Below, one piece after another: positions 1 to 8,611 of a DNA stretch of 64,000 nt. The notes beneath the pieces were generated by a model. That model was not told the origin of the DNA. It searched no databases and saw nothing but the letters and a program-made list of their open reading frames with translations. The translations under genes and the position numbers were made by a program. The stretch covers positions 62,001-126,000 of the forward strand of contig CAWKIA010000025.1 of assembly GCA_963849635.1 (NCBI GenBank), in the 5' to 3' direction. Within the stretch, counting starts at the first letter, position 1; each line of letters starts with the position of its first letter. This DNA is from CAVRUD01 sp963849635 (GTDB taxonomy: Bacteria; Chloroflexota; Chloroflexia; Thermomicrobiales; UBA6265).

Positions 1-264
1 GGGATGCCGGCGACGAGCAGTACTACTACTTCGTCCACTCCTACATCGTCGAACCTACCGATCCCGGCGACGTCGCCGCCGAGCGCCGAATACGGCGAGA
101 GGTTCCCTCAGTCGTGGTCCACGCAACAACGTCTGGGGAACCCAATTTCACCCCGAAAAGAGCGGCGAGGACGGTCTCGCATTCGTTCGCCGGTTCGTCG
201 AGTTCGGCAACGCCCGAATTGGGACGGACCTGACAGCGAGCGTCGTCGGGGAGCGCCGGCATGA
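1..264 (+). CDS. hisH: Imidazole glycerol phosphate synthase glutaminase subunit HisH, C-terminal part, frameshifted
   Basis: C-terminal end of the glutamine amidotransferase that supplies ammonia to HisF in histidine synthesis. The window opens inside the gene. The class I amidotransferase tail is readable only by changing frame: YYYFVHSY in the first frame, then FPSVVV near 103-119, then NNVWGTQFHPEKSG from about 125, which carries the catalytic His-Pro-Glu. Two single-base deletions, near 107 and 124, explain the first shifts, and a third indel is needed to reach the TGA at 262-264. That stop overlaps the hisA ATG by ATGA, as expected in a coupled his operon. Identity is secure; the breaks look like sequencing indels. 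Confidence 0.8.
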   Translation, partial: GMPATSSTTTSSTPTSSNLPIPATSPPSAEYGERFPQSWSTQQRLGNPISPRKERRGRSRIRSPVRRVRQRPNWDGPDSERRRGAPA

Positions 265-1010
265 TCGTCTACCCCGCCATCGACATCCGCGGCGGCCGGT
301 GCGTCCGCCTCGTCGAAGGCGACTTCGACCGCGAAACCGCCTTCGACGCCGATCCCGGCCGACGCGGCCCGCCGCTGGGCAGCCGCCGGAGCCGAATGGC
401 TCCACGTCGTCGACCTCGACGGCGCGGTCGCAGGGGAGCCAGTCAACATCGCGGCCATCAGCCGCATCCGCAAGGCGGTCGAGTCCCGATCCAACTCGGC
501 GGCGGTCTGCGCACCGAAGACCACCTCGCCGCCGCCTTCGACCTCGGCATCAATCGCGTCGTCCTCGGCACCGCCGCCATCCGCACCCCCGAACTCGTTC
601 CCGCCGCCGTCGCCGCTGGGCGGACGCCATCGCCGTCGGTCTCGACGCCCGCGACGGCTGCTCGCCGCCGCCGGCTGGCTCGAACAGACCGACGTCGCGG
701 CGACCGACGTCGCCGCGCGACTTCGGCGCCGGGCGTCCAGGCACTTCATCTTCACCGACATCCGCCGCGATGGCACCCTCCAGGGGCCGAACCTCGAAGC
801 CCTCGCCGGTATTCGCGACCGCCTCACGGCCGGACAGGTGTATCGCCTCCGGCGGCGTCGGCGCACTCGATCACCTGCTCGCCATCGCCGCAGACAGGGG
901 TCGCCGGCGTCATCATCGGCCGCGCCCTCTACGACGGCCGGGTCGATCTTCCTGAGGCCCTCCGTGCGCTTCGCGCGTTCGAACCCGCACAGATCGGAAC
1001 CTCATCATGA
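261..1010 (+). CDS. hisA: HisA, phosphoribosylformimino-5-aminoimidazole carboxamide ribotide isomerase, frameshifted
   Basis: Fourth step of histidine synthesis (ProFAR isomerase), a TIM barrel related to HisF. The start reads MIVYPAIDIRGGRCVRLVEG, with the catalytic Asp of the AIDI motif. Family blocks then alternate among the three frames: AEWLHVVDLDGA near 405, VPIQLGGGLRTEDHLAAA near 480-545, DAIAVGLDARDG near 625, FIFTDIRRDGT (the catalytic Asp region) near 750, and IASGGVGALDHL then GVAGVIIGRALYDG to the end. At least five indels are needed, for example an extra C near 357. Length and order match a normal protein of about 240 residues. The ATG overlaps the hisH stop, and the TGA overlaps the hisF ATG. 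Confidence 0.85.
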   Translation: MIVYPAIDIRGGRCVRLVEGDFDRETAFDADPGRRGPPLGSRRSRMAPRRRPRRRGRRGASQHRGHQPHPQGGRVPIQLGGGLRTEDHLAAAFDLGINRVVLGTAAIRTPELVPAAVAAGRTPSPSVSTPATAARRRRLARTDRRRGDRRRRATSAPGVQALHLHRHPPRWHPPGAEPRSPRRYSRPPHGRTGVSPPAASAHSITCSPSPQTGVAGVIIGRALYDGRVDLPEALRALRAFEPAQIGTSS

Positions 1011-1830
1011 CCACCGGGACCCTCACCACCACATCGACTCAGTCCAAGTCCATTGCGGGAACTGAATCGCTCCTTACCGACGCGTCATCCCCTGCCTCGA
1101 CGTGACAGATGGCCGCGTCGTCAAGGGCATCGAGTTCGTCAATCTTCGCGACGCCGGCGATCCGGTCGAGCTGGCCGCCTTCTACAACGCCGAGGGCGCC
1201 GACGAGCTCGTCTTCCTCGACATCACCGCCAGCAGCGACAGCCGCCGGACGATGATCGACGTCGTCGAGCGGACCGCCGATCAGGTCTTCATCCCGCTGA
1301 CCGTCGGCGGCGGCGTCCGCTCCCTCGCCGACATCCGCGAGATGCTCAGCGCCGGCGCCGACAAGGTCTCGATCAACACCGCGGCGATCGACAATCCCGC
1401 GCTGATCACCGCCGGCGCCGACGTCTTCGGCCGCCAGTGCATCGTCGTCGCCATCGACGCCCGCCGCGATCCCGAGCGCGGCGGTTGGGGCGTCTACACC
1501 CACGGTGGCCGCACGCATCCGGGCTCGATGCGGTCGAGTGGGTGAAGCGACGCCGCCGCAGTGGGCGCCGGAGAGATCCTGCTCACCAGCATGGACCGGG
1601 ACGGCACCAAAGACGGCTACGACCTCGACCTCCTGGAGGCGATCGCGCCGCGTGTCGACATCCCCGTCATCGCCTCCGGCGGTGCCGGGAACCTCGATCA
1701 CCTCGTCGAAGCGCTCGCGCCAGGGCGCGCCGACGCCGTCCTCGCCGCCACCATCTTCCACTTCGGCGAGTATAGGGTCGCCGAGGCGAAGCGCCACCTC
1801 GCCCAGAACGGCATTCCGGTCCGGCCATGA
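1007..1830 (+). CDS. hisF: HisF, imidazole glycerol phosphate synthase cyclase subunit, frameshifted
   Basis: Cyclase partner of HisH. The ATG at 1007 overlaps the hisA stop (ATGA) and gives a short N-terminal extension before the family start RVIPCLDVTDGRVVKG at 1081, which carries the catalytic Asp; one indel lies near 1079. The frame then runs through LVFLDITASSDSR, VGGGVRSLADI and VVAIDARRDPERGGWGVYTHGGR. It breaks near 1515-1560 (LDAVEWVK lies in another frame) and resumes as GAGEILLTSMDRDGTKDGYD, containing the second catalytic Asp, then VIASGGAGNLDHL to the end. The stop overlaps the hisI ATG at 1827. Confidence 0.88.
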
Positions 1831-2247
1831 CCTTTCCAGAGTCCATCGCGGACTGGCCCGCTCCGCTTCGACCCGAACGGCCTCGTCCCGGCGGTCATCC
1901 AGGAGAGCGAAACCGGCACGGTGCTCATGATCGGCTTCATGAACGCCGAAGCGCTGACGCTGACCCGGCAGACCGGCCGCATCCACTTCTGGAGCCGCAG
2001 CCGGGGCAAACTCTGGCGCAAGGGCGAGACGTCTGGCCACGAGCAAGTCGTCGAAGAGATCTGGGTCAACTGCGAGCGCAACAGCCTTCTGATCACCGTC
2101 ACCCAGATCGGCGCGGTCTGCCACGACGGCTACCCGACCTGCTTCTACCGCCGCCTGACCGACGACAACACCCTCGAAATCGTCATGGACCGCACGTTCG
2201 ACCCGGCCACGGTCTACGGGTCATCGGCGTCAAGACAGCTTGACTGA
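1827..2247 (+). CDS. hisI: HisI, phosphoribosyl-AMP cyclohydrolase, frameshifted
   Basis: Opens the adenine ring of PR-AMP in histidine synthesis; a Zn/Mg enzyme. The ATG at 1827 overlaps the hisF stop. The frame shifts within the first 20 codons (near 1858), after which LRFDPNGLVPAVIQ leads into LMIGFMNAEAL, GRIHFWSRSRGKLWRKGETSG and the metal-binding VCHDGYPTCFYRR near 2117-2155, which holds the paired cysteines of the family. Length is about 140 residues, typical for a stand-alone HisI without HisE. A further shift near the C-terminus is possible, since an alternative ending lies in the first frame at 2243. Confidence 0.85.
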
Positions 2248-2792
2248 TCTCACCAAACAACTGTACGGCGCCTACACGTTCCTTCGCGACAATGACCTGG
2301 AGGCGGTGTCGGGCACCTCGGCGCGCCTCAGGGCGACTGAAGACGACGTCACATCCCGCCTGGGCGATGAACTCGAGGAACTCGCCGGCGCGCTTGGATG
2401 GCAGCCATCGCCATCAGGACTTTGCGGCCGATGTCCTGCTCGAAGGCACCCAGGTGCTGTATTGGTCCACCCTGGTTGCCCTACGGGCGGGCGCCACGTG
2501 GGACGACGTGCGCCCCGATCGAGCGTTGGACACCCAGGTTGAGGGGATGACAACCGACATGGTCGCCAAACTCCTCCGAGCAGAGGCGACATCTTGGCGC
2601 ACCAATAACCACGCAACCTCGCCCTTGGCGACGCGGTTGCATGCCGCCCTCGGATTGGTTGGCCAAGCGGTGTCGGCCGCGGGGCACCACGCGTACACGG
2701 TTGTTTCCAAGGACCTTGACGATCTCAAGGGCCGCTCGTACCTTGCCAGCTTTTTCGATTCAACAGGAACGATTGAGCGCGCGTCGCGGTAA
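2240..2792 (+). CDS. PRA-PH/MazG-like pyrophosphatase-type protein after hisI, frameshifted
   Basis: A TTG start at 2240 overlaps the end of hisI. The first frame gives RLGDELEELAGAL. An indel near 2395 switches to DGSHRHQDFAADVLLEGTQ and continues to 2792, for about 184 residues. The E-x-x-E-L run followed by a helix with ADVLLEGTQVLYWSTL resembles the helical NTP-pyrophosphatase fold of HisE/MazG, and the place directly after hisI suggests the PR-ATP pyrophosphatase step. It is longer than typical HisE (about 100 residues), so it could instead be another MazG-like or uncharacterised operon member. The fold call is inference from motif and position. Confidence 0.45.
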
Positions 2793-2882
2793 CTCTAGCG
2801 CCGTCCAGGCGTTGCCCTTCGCGCCGGTCCGCAGACAACCGGTCGACCAACCCCTTGGACAAACACTCAAACCGTGGTGAAC

Positions 2883-3554
2883 TCAGCGGCTCTCGGAATC
2901 GGCGAAGACTGCACCGTAGATACGGGCGCCGGTTGCTAGCAGGCTATCGCGAGCTCGTTGGGCGGCGGGTCCGCCCGTCTTTCCTGGCACAACCGCGAGC
3001 ACAACTCCATCGACCGACGGGGCGAGGAAGAGGGCATCGGCACTGTTCGAGATCGGTGGCGCCACCACGACGATCCGGCTGTAGGTCGACCGCGCGGATG
3101 CGAACAGCGCCTCGATCCGGGCTGACTGCAACGGGTCGCGGCCTTTTCCCGGGCGACCAGCGGGCAGGACGGATAACCCTGTCAAGCTAGACGAGTAGGT
3201 TGGCAGCGGCCGCTGGCCGTCATCATGCAACCATTCGATCAAGCCCGCCGGGGGCGGGCCCGCATTCTGAAGTAGGCTGTGGCAGGCCGGGGACGTGAGA
3301 TCGGCATCGAGTAGCAGCGTTTCGTTGCCGCCGTCAGCGAAGGCAGCCGCCAGCCTGATCCCGATATCGGCGGTACTGTGCTCGACTCCGACAACCATCA
3401 CAGCCAGCGACAGAGAATATGAATCGCTCTGCGTCGGAACGGCCGATTCGATCACCGCCCGCAAGCTGCGGTACTGCTCCGCGACACGGCTGCCCCGCAG
3501 CTTACCGTTTTCATCAGTTGCCTCGGTTGGGTTCGACGAGGGTTTCTGGATCAT
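2883..3554 (-). CDS. CpsD/BY-kinase-like ATPase with degenerate P-loop
   Basis: Resembles the cytoplasmic kinase half of bacterial tyrosine kinases that control exopolysaccharide export. The likely start is the ATG at 3554 (MIQKPSS), six bases after the Wzz-like stop. VAEQYRSLRAVIESA matches the usual EAYRTLRTNI region, and LLLDADLTSPACHSLL matches the Walker A' motif and what follows. SRIVVVAPPISNSADAL and DGVVLAVVPGKT match the Walker B region and the later VV-rich strand. The Walker A site is missing: where GEGKTT is expected, the sequence reads VVGVEHSTADIGIRLA, with no Lys-Ser/Thr. No C-terminal tyrosine cluster is seen. It is probably a non-catalytic regulator. Confidence 0.7.
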   Translation of the reverse strand: MIQKPSSNPTEATDENGKLRGSRVAEQYRSLRAVIESAVPTQSDSYSLSLAVMVVGVEHSTADIGIRLAAAFADGGNETLLLDADLTSPACHSLLQNAGPPPAGLIEWLHDDGQRPLPTYSSSLTGLSVLPAGRPGKGRDPLQSARIEALFASARSTYSRIVVVAPPISNSADALFLAPSVDGVVLAVVPGKTGGPAAQRARDSLLATGARIYGAVFADSESR

Positions 3555-3559
3555 CTGAC

Positions 3560-4264
3560 TCACGCCGCGCCGCCGCGCGGAACCCAAAACTCAAACCATC
3601 GCCGTCGTCTTGCGCGGACGTCGGCCAATATCGGCAAGCCGAGCGTCATCCCGAAATTCTCCGGATAGATCCGCTCATCAAGCGCCGCGGCCAAAGCCGC
3701 GAGGCCACAACCAACCGCTAGCGCGACCAGCGTCTGCACAACCAGGAGCAATCTGCGGCTCTCCGCGTCCTGAAGCGCCCTTTCCGGACTTTCGAGGAGG
3801 TTGACCGTCGCCCTGTCGGTCCCAGGGGGCACCATCAAGTTGTTTAGTGCATCTGGAAGAATATTTGCGACAGCCTGGCCGATCGCGAGCGCCGAGTCGG
3901 GGTCATCCCGGGAGACTTTGATTTCAACGATCCTGCTGTATCGAGTTGCCGACAGCGAGTCCTGGATGTCATCGTCGGTCAACACCGTGCCGCCTCCAAT
4001 CGGAGTATCGAGCTGGGCATGGACGAGATCGACGAATGTCGACGATGTCACTACGATCGGCGCGTCGTCGAGGATCATCAACTCCGGCCGCTCGGAATCT
4101 CCAGTAATCTCGGTGTCACCGGGCAGCAGAACCTCGGCCCGAATTGTCGCGACGAACGGCTGGCTGGAGGACGCGATGAGCGTCCCGAGAAGCACGATGA
4201 TGGGAACCCCCGCCACCAACCACCAGCGGCGGAGCATCACAATCAGGACCCGTCGAAGTTCCAT
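3560..4264 (-). CDS. Wzz-type polysaccharide chain-length determinant protein
   Basis: Membrane protein of the Wzz/CpsC class that sets polymer length and partners with a CpsD ATPase. The chosen start is the ATG at 4264 (MELRRVLIVMLRRWW); an upstream ATG at 4360 would add 32 residues unlike the family. A first membrane segment follows immediately (WWLVAGVPIIVLLGTLIAS). Next come a periplasmic domain of about 150 residues and a second segment (VVQTLVALAVGCGLAALAAAL). The tail ends with the DERIYPENFGMTLGLPILADV block, typical of proteins that contact the kinase subunit. It lies between the sugar transferase and the CpsD-like gene in one leftward operon. Confidence 0.75.
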   Translation of the reverse strand: MELRRVLIVMLRRWWLVAGVPIIVLLGTLIASSSQPFVATIRAEVLLPGDTEITGDSERPELMILDDAPIVVTSSTFVDLVHAQLDTPIGGGTVLTDDDIQDSLSATRYSRIVEIKVSRDDPDSALAIGQAVANILPDALNNLMVPPGTDRATVNLLESPERALQDAESRRLLLVVQTLVALAVGCGLAALAAALDERIYPENFGMTLGLPILADVRARRRRWFEFWVPRGGAA

Positions 4265-4443
4265 CGAGGCATCACCAACACGGTAGTCGAACGAACGGCC
4301 CGTCACTCCGGGGTGGCAGGCGCACGTTTTAGGGTCCAGTGCTCGGGAAGAGCACGCCAACAGACTTCAATTAGCACATACGATGCCGACCGCGCCAGGG
4401 TTCCAATAGTCGCGCCGCCGGGCGGAACCTGGCGACGTGAATA

Positions 4444-5949
4444 TCAATACGCGCCCCGGCCCGTAATTACGGCGGGGATCGTCCGAAGAATCACCTTCGT
4501 GTCAAGCCACGGCGACCAGTGCTCGGCGTAGTAGAGGTCGAGCCGGACCATCTCATCAAACGAGAGATTGCTCCGGCCATTCACCTGCCAGAGACCGGTC
4601 AGGCCGGGGGTGACCAGCAACCGCTGCCGGTGCCACTCCTCGTACTTTTCGACTTCCTCCGGTAGTTGCGGCCGTGGTCCGACGACGCTCATGTCGCCCC
4701 GGAAGACGTGCCAGAATTGGGGAAGCTCGTCCAGGCTCCAGCGCCGCAGAATGCGACCGACCTTGGTCCGGCGGGGATCGTCCGTCATCTTGAAGAGGCG
4801 CGGATCGGAGCAGTTTGCCTGGCGCATCAGTTCGGCCCGTTGCGCATCCGCATCCTCGACCATCGTCCGGAATTTGATCACGTTGAAGACCGCACCGTTG
4901 CGTCCGACACGAGGCTGGCGAAGGAGAATCGGGCCGGACGAATCGCGCCGGATCGAAAACGCGATCAACGCCATCGGGATCGCGCCGACGATCAGGATCG
5001 CCGAGGCGATCGCGATGTCGATCAGCCGCTTCAGCCCATAGTTCCAACCGATAATCGACGGGCCCTTGAACCCGATCAGGGGCACACCCGCGATCTCGGC
5101 CAGATCGACGCGGTCAAATGAGAGCTGGTACAGGTCGGGAACGACTTTGAACGTGACTTCCCGCTCCCGGCAGCTATCGACGATGCGGAAAACCCGCTCT
5201 GCCTCCGACGCCGGCAGCGCGACAATCACCTCGTCGATGCTCTGGCGGCTGACCAGTTCGCCGACCTCTTCCGGCGTCCCTAGCCGCACCGCCTGGGCAA
5301 CTCCGGATTCGGTCGCGACCGTCACGCGATCCTCGACGCCGTCATCGACGAAGCCGACGAGGTTGCACCCAAGGTTGGGCTGGCCCAGCATCGCCTGCAT
5401 GACCCGCTGACCGGCCGCTCCCGAGCCAACCACCAGGACACGATCGACGCCGATCCCGCGCTCCCACAGCCACCTGCGTGATCGGCGAAGCAGGCCGCGC
5501 TTGGCCACGAGAAGGACAACCGCGGCGGCTATAGCGTAGGTAAACAGCAACCGGGACGGGAAGAAGCCGAAATAGTAGGCCGCCAAAATTACCCCGGCCA
5601 TGGCCGTGATCAGCCCCCCGAGGACCAGGGTCGTTTCATCCAGGAAGCTGGTCGATCGGGGCAGCGTGTAGACGCCACGTACCTGGAAAACGAAGAGGCT
5701 CAAACCCAGAAACAGCAGGGCAGGCTTATAAAAGGTAGAGAACGGCTGGTCGTTCCAAAATTGAATCTCACCGCCCACTTCGAGGTCATAGCGGGCGTAA
5801 TGGGCCAGAACGAAGGCGAACCACATTAGGGCCGCGTCGGAGACGCACTGCCCGGACCGCCGGATCCATAGGAAACGCCGGCCGCTCAGCCAGGCTGCCA
5901 CCGGCCGTCCAGTCGCGGGTGCGGTAGCAAGGGTGCCAGTGTGGTGCAA
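4444..5949 (-). CDS. Exopolysaccharide polyprenyl glycosylphosphotransferase (WbaP/EpsE-type sugar transferase)
   Basis: Integral membrane enzyme that loads the first sugar-1-phosphate onto undecaprenyl phosphate to begin exopolysaccharide repeat synthesis. 501 residues. About four or five N-terminal membrane segments (about residues 35-155) precede a nucleotide-binding-like domain (VDRVLVVGSGAAGQRVMQA). A further TM (IDIAIASAILIVGAIPMALI) leads into the catalytic domain, with FNVIKFRTMVEDAD, LRRWSLDELPQFWHVFRGDM, SVVGPRPQLPEEV and PGLTGLWQVNGRS. The start is TTG with an AGGAAAG-like site upstream. First gene of the leftward exopolysaccharide operon. Confidence 0.9.
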   Translation of the reverse strand: MHHTGTLATAPATGRPVAAWLSGRRFLWIRRSGQCVSDAALMWFAFVLAHYARYDLEVGGEIQFWNDQPFSTFYKPALLFLGLSLFVFQVRGVYTLPRSTSFLDETTLVLGGLITAMAGVILAAYYFGFFPSRLLFTYAIAAAVVLLVAKRGLLRRSRRWLWERGIGVDRVLVVGSGAAGQRVMQAMLGQPNLGCNLVGFVDDGVEDRVTVATESGVAQAVRLGTPEEVGELVSRQSIDEVIVALPASEAERVFRIVDSCREREVTFKVVPDLYQLSFDRVDLAEIAGVPLIGFKGPSIIGWNYGLKRLIDIAIASAILIVGAIPMALIAFSIRRDSSGPILLRQPRVGRNGAVFNVIKFRTMVEDADAQRAELMRQANCSDPRLFKMTDDPRRTKVGRILRRWSLDELPQFWHVFRGDMSVVGPRPQLPEEVEKYEEWHRQRLLVTPGLTGLWQVNGRSNLSFDEMVRLDLYYAEHWSPWLDTKVILRTIPAVITGRGAY

Positions 5950-6007
5950 CGTCTTTCCTACCCCTACCGACTCGCCATGACCTCAACATACAATCGGGCA
6001 GCCAATT

Positions 6008-6025
6008 CCGGTACCGGTACCGGTA
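6008..6025. repeat. Three perfect tandem CCGGTA hexamers
   Basis: Three exact head-to-tail CCGGTA units followed by CGTAC, between the sugar transferase start at 5949 and the molybdoenzyme stop at 6104. The array contains overlapping GGTACC palindromes. It lies 59-76 bases upstream of the exopolysaccharide operon start on the minus strand, so it could be part of its promoter region. No role is known. Confidence 0.6.
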
Positions 6026-6103
6026 CGTACAGCAGCGCAATGATACGCCAGCGGCGTTATCTTGGGCAGTACGAGGGTGCCAGGACGGCACAGACGTGGC
6101 CTT

Positions 6104-7183
6104 CTACTGAACGTCCGCCACTCGAACGCCCACTTCCAGGATACCGTTCATCTGGTAACCCTTTAGGTTCCAGAACGCCTGCTCCGGCTGCACATTCCCG
6201 GCCCGGTCATAGGCCCGGGAGCGTAATCGGTACGCCCCTGGAGCGGCATCCCAGGGAAACTGAAACTTGACCCAGGCGCGAGGGCCAGATGCCGCGACAA
6301 TCTGAGCGCTGGAATAGGCCGCACCACCGTCGGTGCTGACTTCGACTCGATCGATAGCGGCATCGCCGGACCAGGCAAAACCGGTAACAACTGCCTTCCC
6401 AGGCGAGAGGACCGCCCCTTCTACCGGCGTCGCGATCGTCGACTTGACCGGCATCGTGGTCACCGGCCGGATCGGACTGCCTCCCTCGTCGAAGAGGACG
6501 TAGTTCTGGACGTTGTAGAAGCCATCCCACACCCGATCGATCGCGGTCAGGGAAACGAGCCACTTTGTAGACGAGATACCTGCCCATCCGGGGACGAAAA
6601 GCCGCGCCGGGGCACCATGCTCAGGAGTAAGGGACTCGCCATTCATCCCGAACACCAGCAACGTGTCGGGGTCCAGCGCGACATCAATTGGCAGCCCCCG
6701 GTTCATCTTGGCGAAGTCGTCGCCCTGGGAGACGATCTCTCGGGTCTCCGGTTTGATCCCGGCGAGATTGAGCACGTCCCGGAGGGCAACGCCTTCCCAG
6801 GTTGTGTTCCCGATAGCATCGTTCTCCCAGGGGGTGCCATCAGTGGGGGGATCGAATCGCGTCCGCCCGTTGCCAGCGCACTCCAGGAACGCGTTAAGCG
6901 TCCTTGCGGGCAGTTGACGGAGGTCGGCTAAGGAAAGGTTGACTGGCCGCTCGACCAGCCCGTCAACCTTCAGGCGCCAGTCCTTGGCGTCAATGATCGG
7001 AACCGGGCCATTGCTCCGTATAAAGAAGTGGTCGGTCGGGACGTCGAACCCTTCGACCTCGTCCAGAGGGCAACCGAAGTTGCCATCGCCATAGGAATTC
7101 ACGCCGTTGCCTTTCTCGTCTAGGCCGCTGTCGAACTGTCCGGAAGAGCCTGGGAAGGTTGCTGGGCTATTCGTTAGGGGCAT
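6104..7183 (-). CDS. Sulfite-oxidase-family molybdopterin oxidoreductase
   Basis: Mononuclear molybdenum enzyme of the sulfite oxidase/YedY superfamily. 359 residues. An Oxidored_molyb domain covers about residues 40-220, with the Mo-ligand cysteine in FLECAGNGR, the cofactor-pocket motif NTTWEGVALRDVL and HGAPARLFVPGWAGISSTKW. A C-terminal Mo-co dimerisation domain follows (about 245-355: PVEGAVLSPGKAVVTGFAWSG, VEVSTDGGAAYSSAQI). No heme b5 domain and no obvious signal peptide or twin-arginine motif, so it is probably cytoplasmic unless the start is wrong. The substrate (sulfite or another oxo-anion) cannot be read from sequence. Divergent from the copper-type genes. Confidence 0.85.
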   Translation of the reverse strand: MPLTNSPATFPGSSGQFDSGLDEKGNGVNSYGDGNFGCPLDEVEGFDVPTDHFFIRSNGPVPIIDAKDWRLKVDGLVERPVNLSLADLRQLPARTLNAFLECAGNGRTRFDPPTDGTPWENDAIGNTTWEGVALRDVLNLAGIKPETREIVSQGDDFAKMNRGLPIDVALDPDTLLVFGMNGESLTPEHGAPARLFVPGWAGISSTKWLVSLTAIDRVWDGFYNVQNYVLFDEGGSPIRPVTTMPVKSTIATPVEGAVLSPGKAVVTGFAWSGDAAIDRVEVSTDGGAAYSSAQIVAASGPRAWVKFQFPWDAAPGAYRLRSRAYDRAGNVQPEQAFWNLKGYQMNGILEVGVRVADVQ

Positions 7184-7338
7184 CCTACCGGAGTCGCGGG
7201 AACGAATCTGGAGGCAATAAGCGCCTGATGAAGATTGAGCGTCCGCGAAAACGACATCAGATGCTACGATGAAGCTGAATGCGTTGGCTTCGTAGTCCCA
7301 ACTTCGATCTCTCCAGCACCAAAGGTACCCGAGAATTT

Positions 7339-7773
7339 ATGGTGTATCGGCATCCGAGCTGGACAACCAATGCGAGGCTGAGCAAGGCGGTACTTCTCCT
7401 TGTGGCGGTAAGCGCCCTGACGATGCCGGTGTCGTACACGGGCGGCCGCAGCGTCGCCCACCCTCACGCGTTCGTCCAGCTCTTCTTTGACGCAGCCCAC
7501 GGCACCACCAACCACCACAAGATGGCCGGAATGGTCCACCACGCGCCTCCAATCCACCGCGAAGTGTTCCTGGCCGATGTTCCAGATGACACCCCGATCA
7601 TCACCGTGCCGGGCGGAGCCATGGAGCGCGTGGCCCTCATTGGTTCGGTGATCCTGGCCGCATTTTCCCTGTTCCTCGCTGGACGTCCGCACGTCGGCGC
7701 GATGGCTAGACGACTCTCGGGCATCGATGTCCTCCCCGACAAACCTCCACCACGGATCGTAGCCGCTCACTGA
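7339..7773 (+). CDS. Small histidine-rich membrane-anchored protein, unknown function
   Basis: Not recognised. The ATG at 7339 places a hydrophobic N-terminal segment (about residues 14-33: LSKAVLLLVAVSALTMPVSY) correctly, whereas the upstream ATG at 7279 would bury it. The middle is rich in histidine (HPHAFVQLFF, HGTTNHHKMAGMVHHAPP), suggesting metal contact. A second hydrophobic segment (VALIGSVILAAFSLFLAG) precedes a short basic tail. About 144 residues, probably with an exposed loop between two membrane helices. It precedes the secreted protein at 7846 and the CopC-CopD fusion, so a role in copper handling is plausible inference. Confidence 0.55.
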   Translation: MVYRHPSWTTNARLSKAVLLLVAVSALTMPVSYTGGRSVAHPHAFVQLFFDAAHGTTNHHKMAGMVHHAPPIHREVFLADVPDDTPIITVPGGAMERVALIGSVILAAFSLFLAGRPHVGAMARRLSGIDVLPDKPPPRIVAAH

Positions 7774-7845
7774 TCCCACGATCGCCATGAAAAGAAACTT
7801 GCATACCCGCCGGACCAACCAGGTCTGGCGCTGGGAGGTTATGTC

Positions 7846-8520
7846 ATGCGCCTCATTCGTTTGGCCGGGGCCAGCGTCCTCATGGCCGCCGTTGCCCTGG
7901 TCGTCATCAGTGCCGGAACATCCGCCCACGAGCGCCGCGATGTTGCCGATGGGCAGTACCGGTTCGTCGTCGGCTTCCTCAATGAGCCGGCTTTCTCCGG
8001 CCAGCAAAACGGTCTTGAACTGCGCGTAGCGAAGCTCGATCCGGCCGCCACGCCGGTTGCCGAGGGCGAAGATCCGCCGACGACTCCCGTCGAAGGGTTG
8101 GACGCGACCCTTCAGGCCGAAGTCTTCTTCGCCGATCAGTCGATGCCACTCGTGATCTCGGCCAGCTTCGGCGAGCCCGGCTCATACGAGTCGGTCTTCT
8201 TCCCAACCCAGCCTGGCGACTACTCCTTTCACATCTTCGGCACGATCGAGGGCGTCGCCATCGACGAGACCTTCACCTCCGGACCGGACACGTTTGGCCC
8301 GATGGAAGACCCGGCCCCGCTACAGTTCCCCAAGGAGACGGCGGCGAACTCGGGCGAGGCCGTCTCCGCTGCCTCGATCTCCAGCCCGCTTCCGGGCGGT
8401 GACGACAACGGCATCGGCGGCAGCGGTCTTCTGCTCGGCAGCGGGATCGCCGGCGTCGTCGGCATCTGGGCACTGGGCCGCAAGGCGCAGAACCGCAAGC
8501 TGTCCGCTCGAACCGCGTAA
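7846..8520 (+). CDS. Secreted, C-terminally anchored hypothetical protein next to copC-copD
   Basis: Not recognised as a named family. 224 residues. A signal peptide (LAGASVLMAAVALVVISAGTSA) ends just before HERRDV, so the mature protein probably begins with His, as in CopC proteins. A beta-rich domain follows (YRFVVGFLNEPAFSGQQNGL, PTQPGDYSFHIFGTIEG), then a Gly/Ser linker and a C-terminal membrane segment (GLLLGSGIAGVVGIWALG) with a basic tail. The beta domain looks like an extracellular immunoglobulin-like or YtkA-like module. It lies 91 bases before the CopC-CopD gene, separated by a strong hairpin. Confidence 0.65.
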   Translation: MRLIRLAGASVLMAAVALVVISAGTSAHERRDVADGQYRFVVGFLNEPAFSGQQNGLELRVAKLDPAATPVAEGEDPPTTPVEGLDATLQAEVFFADQSMPLVISASFGEPGSYESVFFPTQPGDYSFHIFGTIEGVAIDETFTSGPDTFGPMEDPAPLQFPKETAANSGEAVSAASISSPLPGGDDNGIGGSGLLLGSGIAGVVGIWALGRKAQNRKLSARTA

Positions 8521-8536
8521 GCATTGACGTTTTGAT

Positions 8537-8569
8537 CGGGCGGGGTCCGCACGATGCGGACCCCGCCCG
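8537..8569. terminator. Perfect 15-bp stem hairpin between the secreted protein and copC-copD
   Basis: Arms 8537-8551 and 8555-8569 are exact inverted repeats (CGGGCGGGGTCCGCA) around a CGA loop. There is no T-run on either side, so this is not a classical intrinsic terminator. It may stabilise the upstream mRNA 3' end or attenuate read-through into the gene at 8612. Confidence 0.6.
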
Positions 8570-8611
8570 GTCTCGCCACACCGGACGCAGGGCGTTCCGG
8601 GAGGCTATTCC

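Noticed and set aside
1039..2124. 361-codon minus-strand open frame across hisF and hisI
   Set aside because: Antisense of his genes, kept open by high GC; the plus-strand frames match known families.
1..2792. A decayed histidine operon (true pseudogenes)
   Set aside because: Motifs remain intact on both sides of every break and gene junction overlaps are preserved, which fits sequencing indels better than loss of selection.
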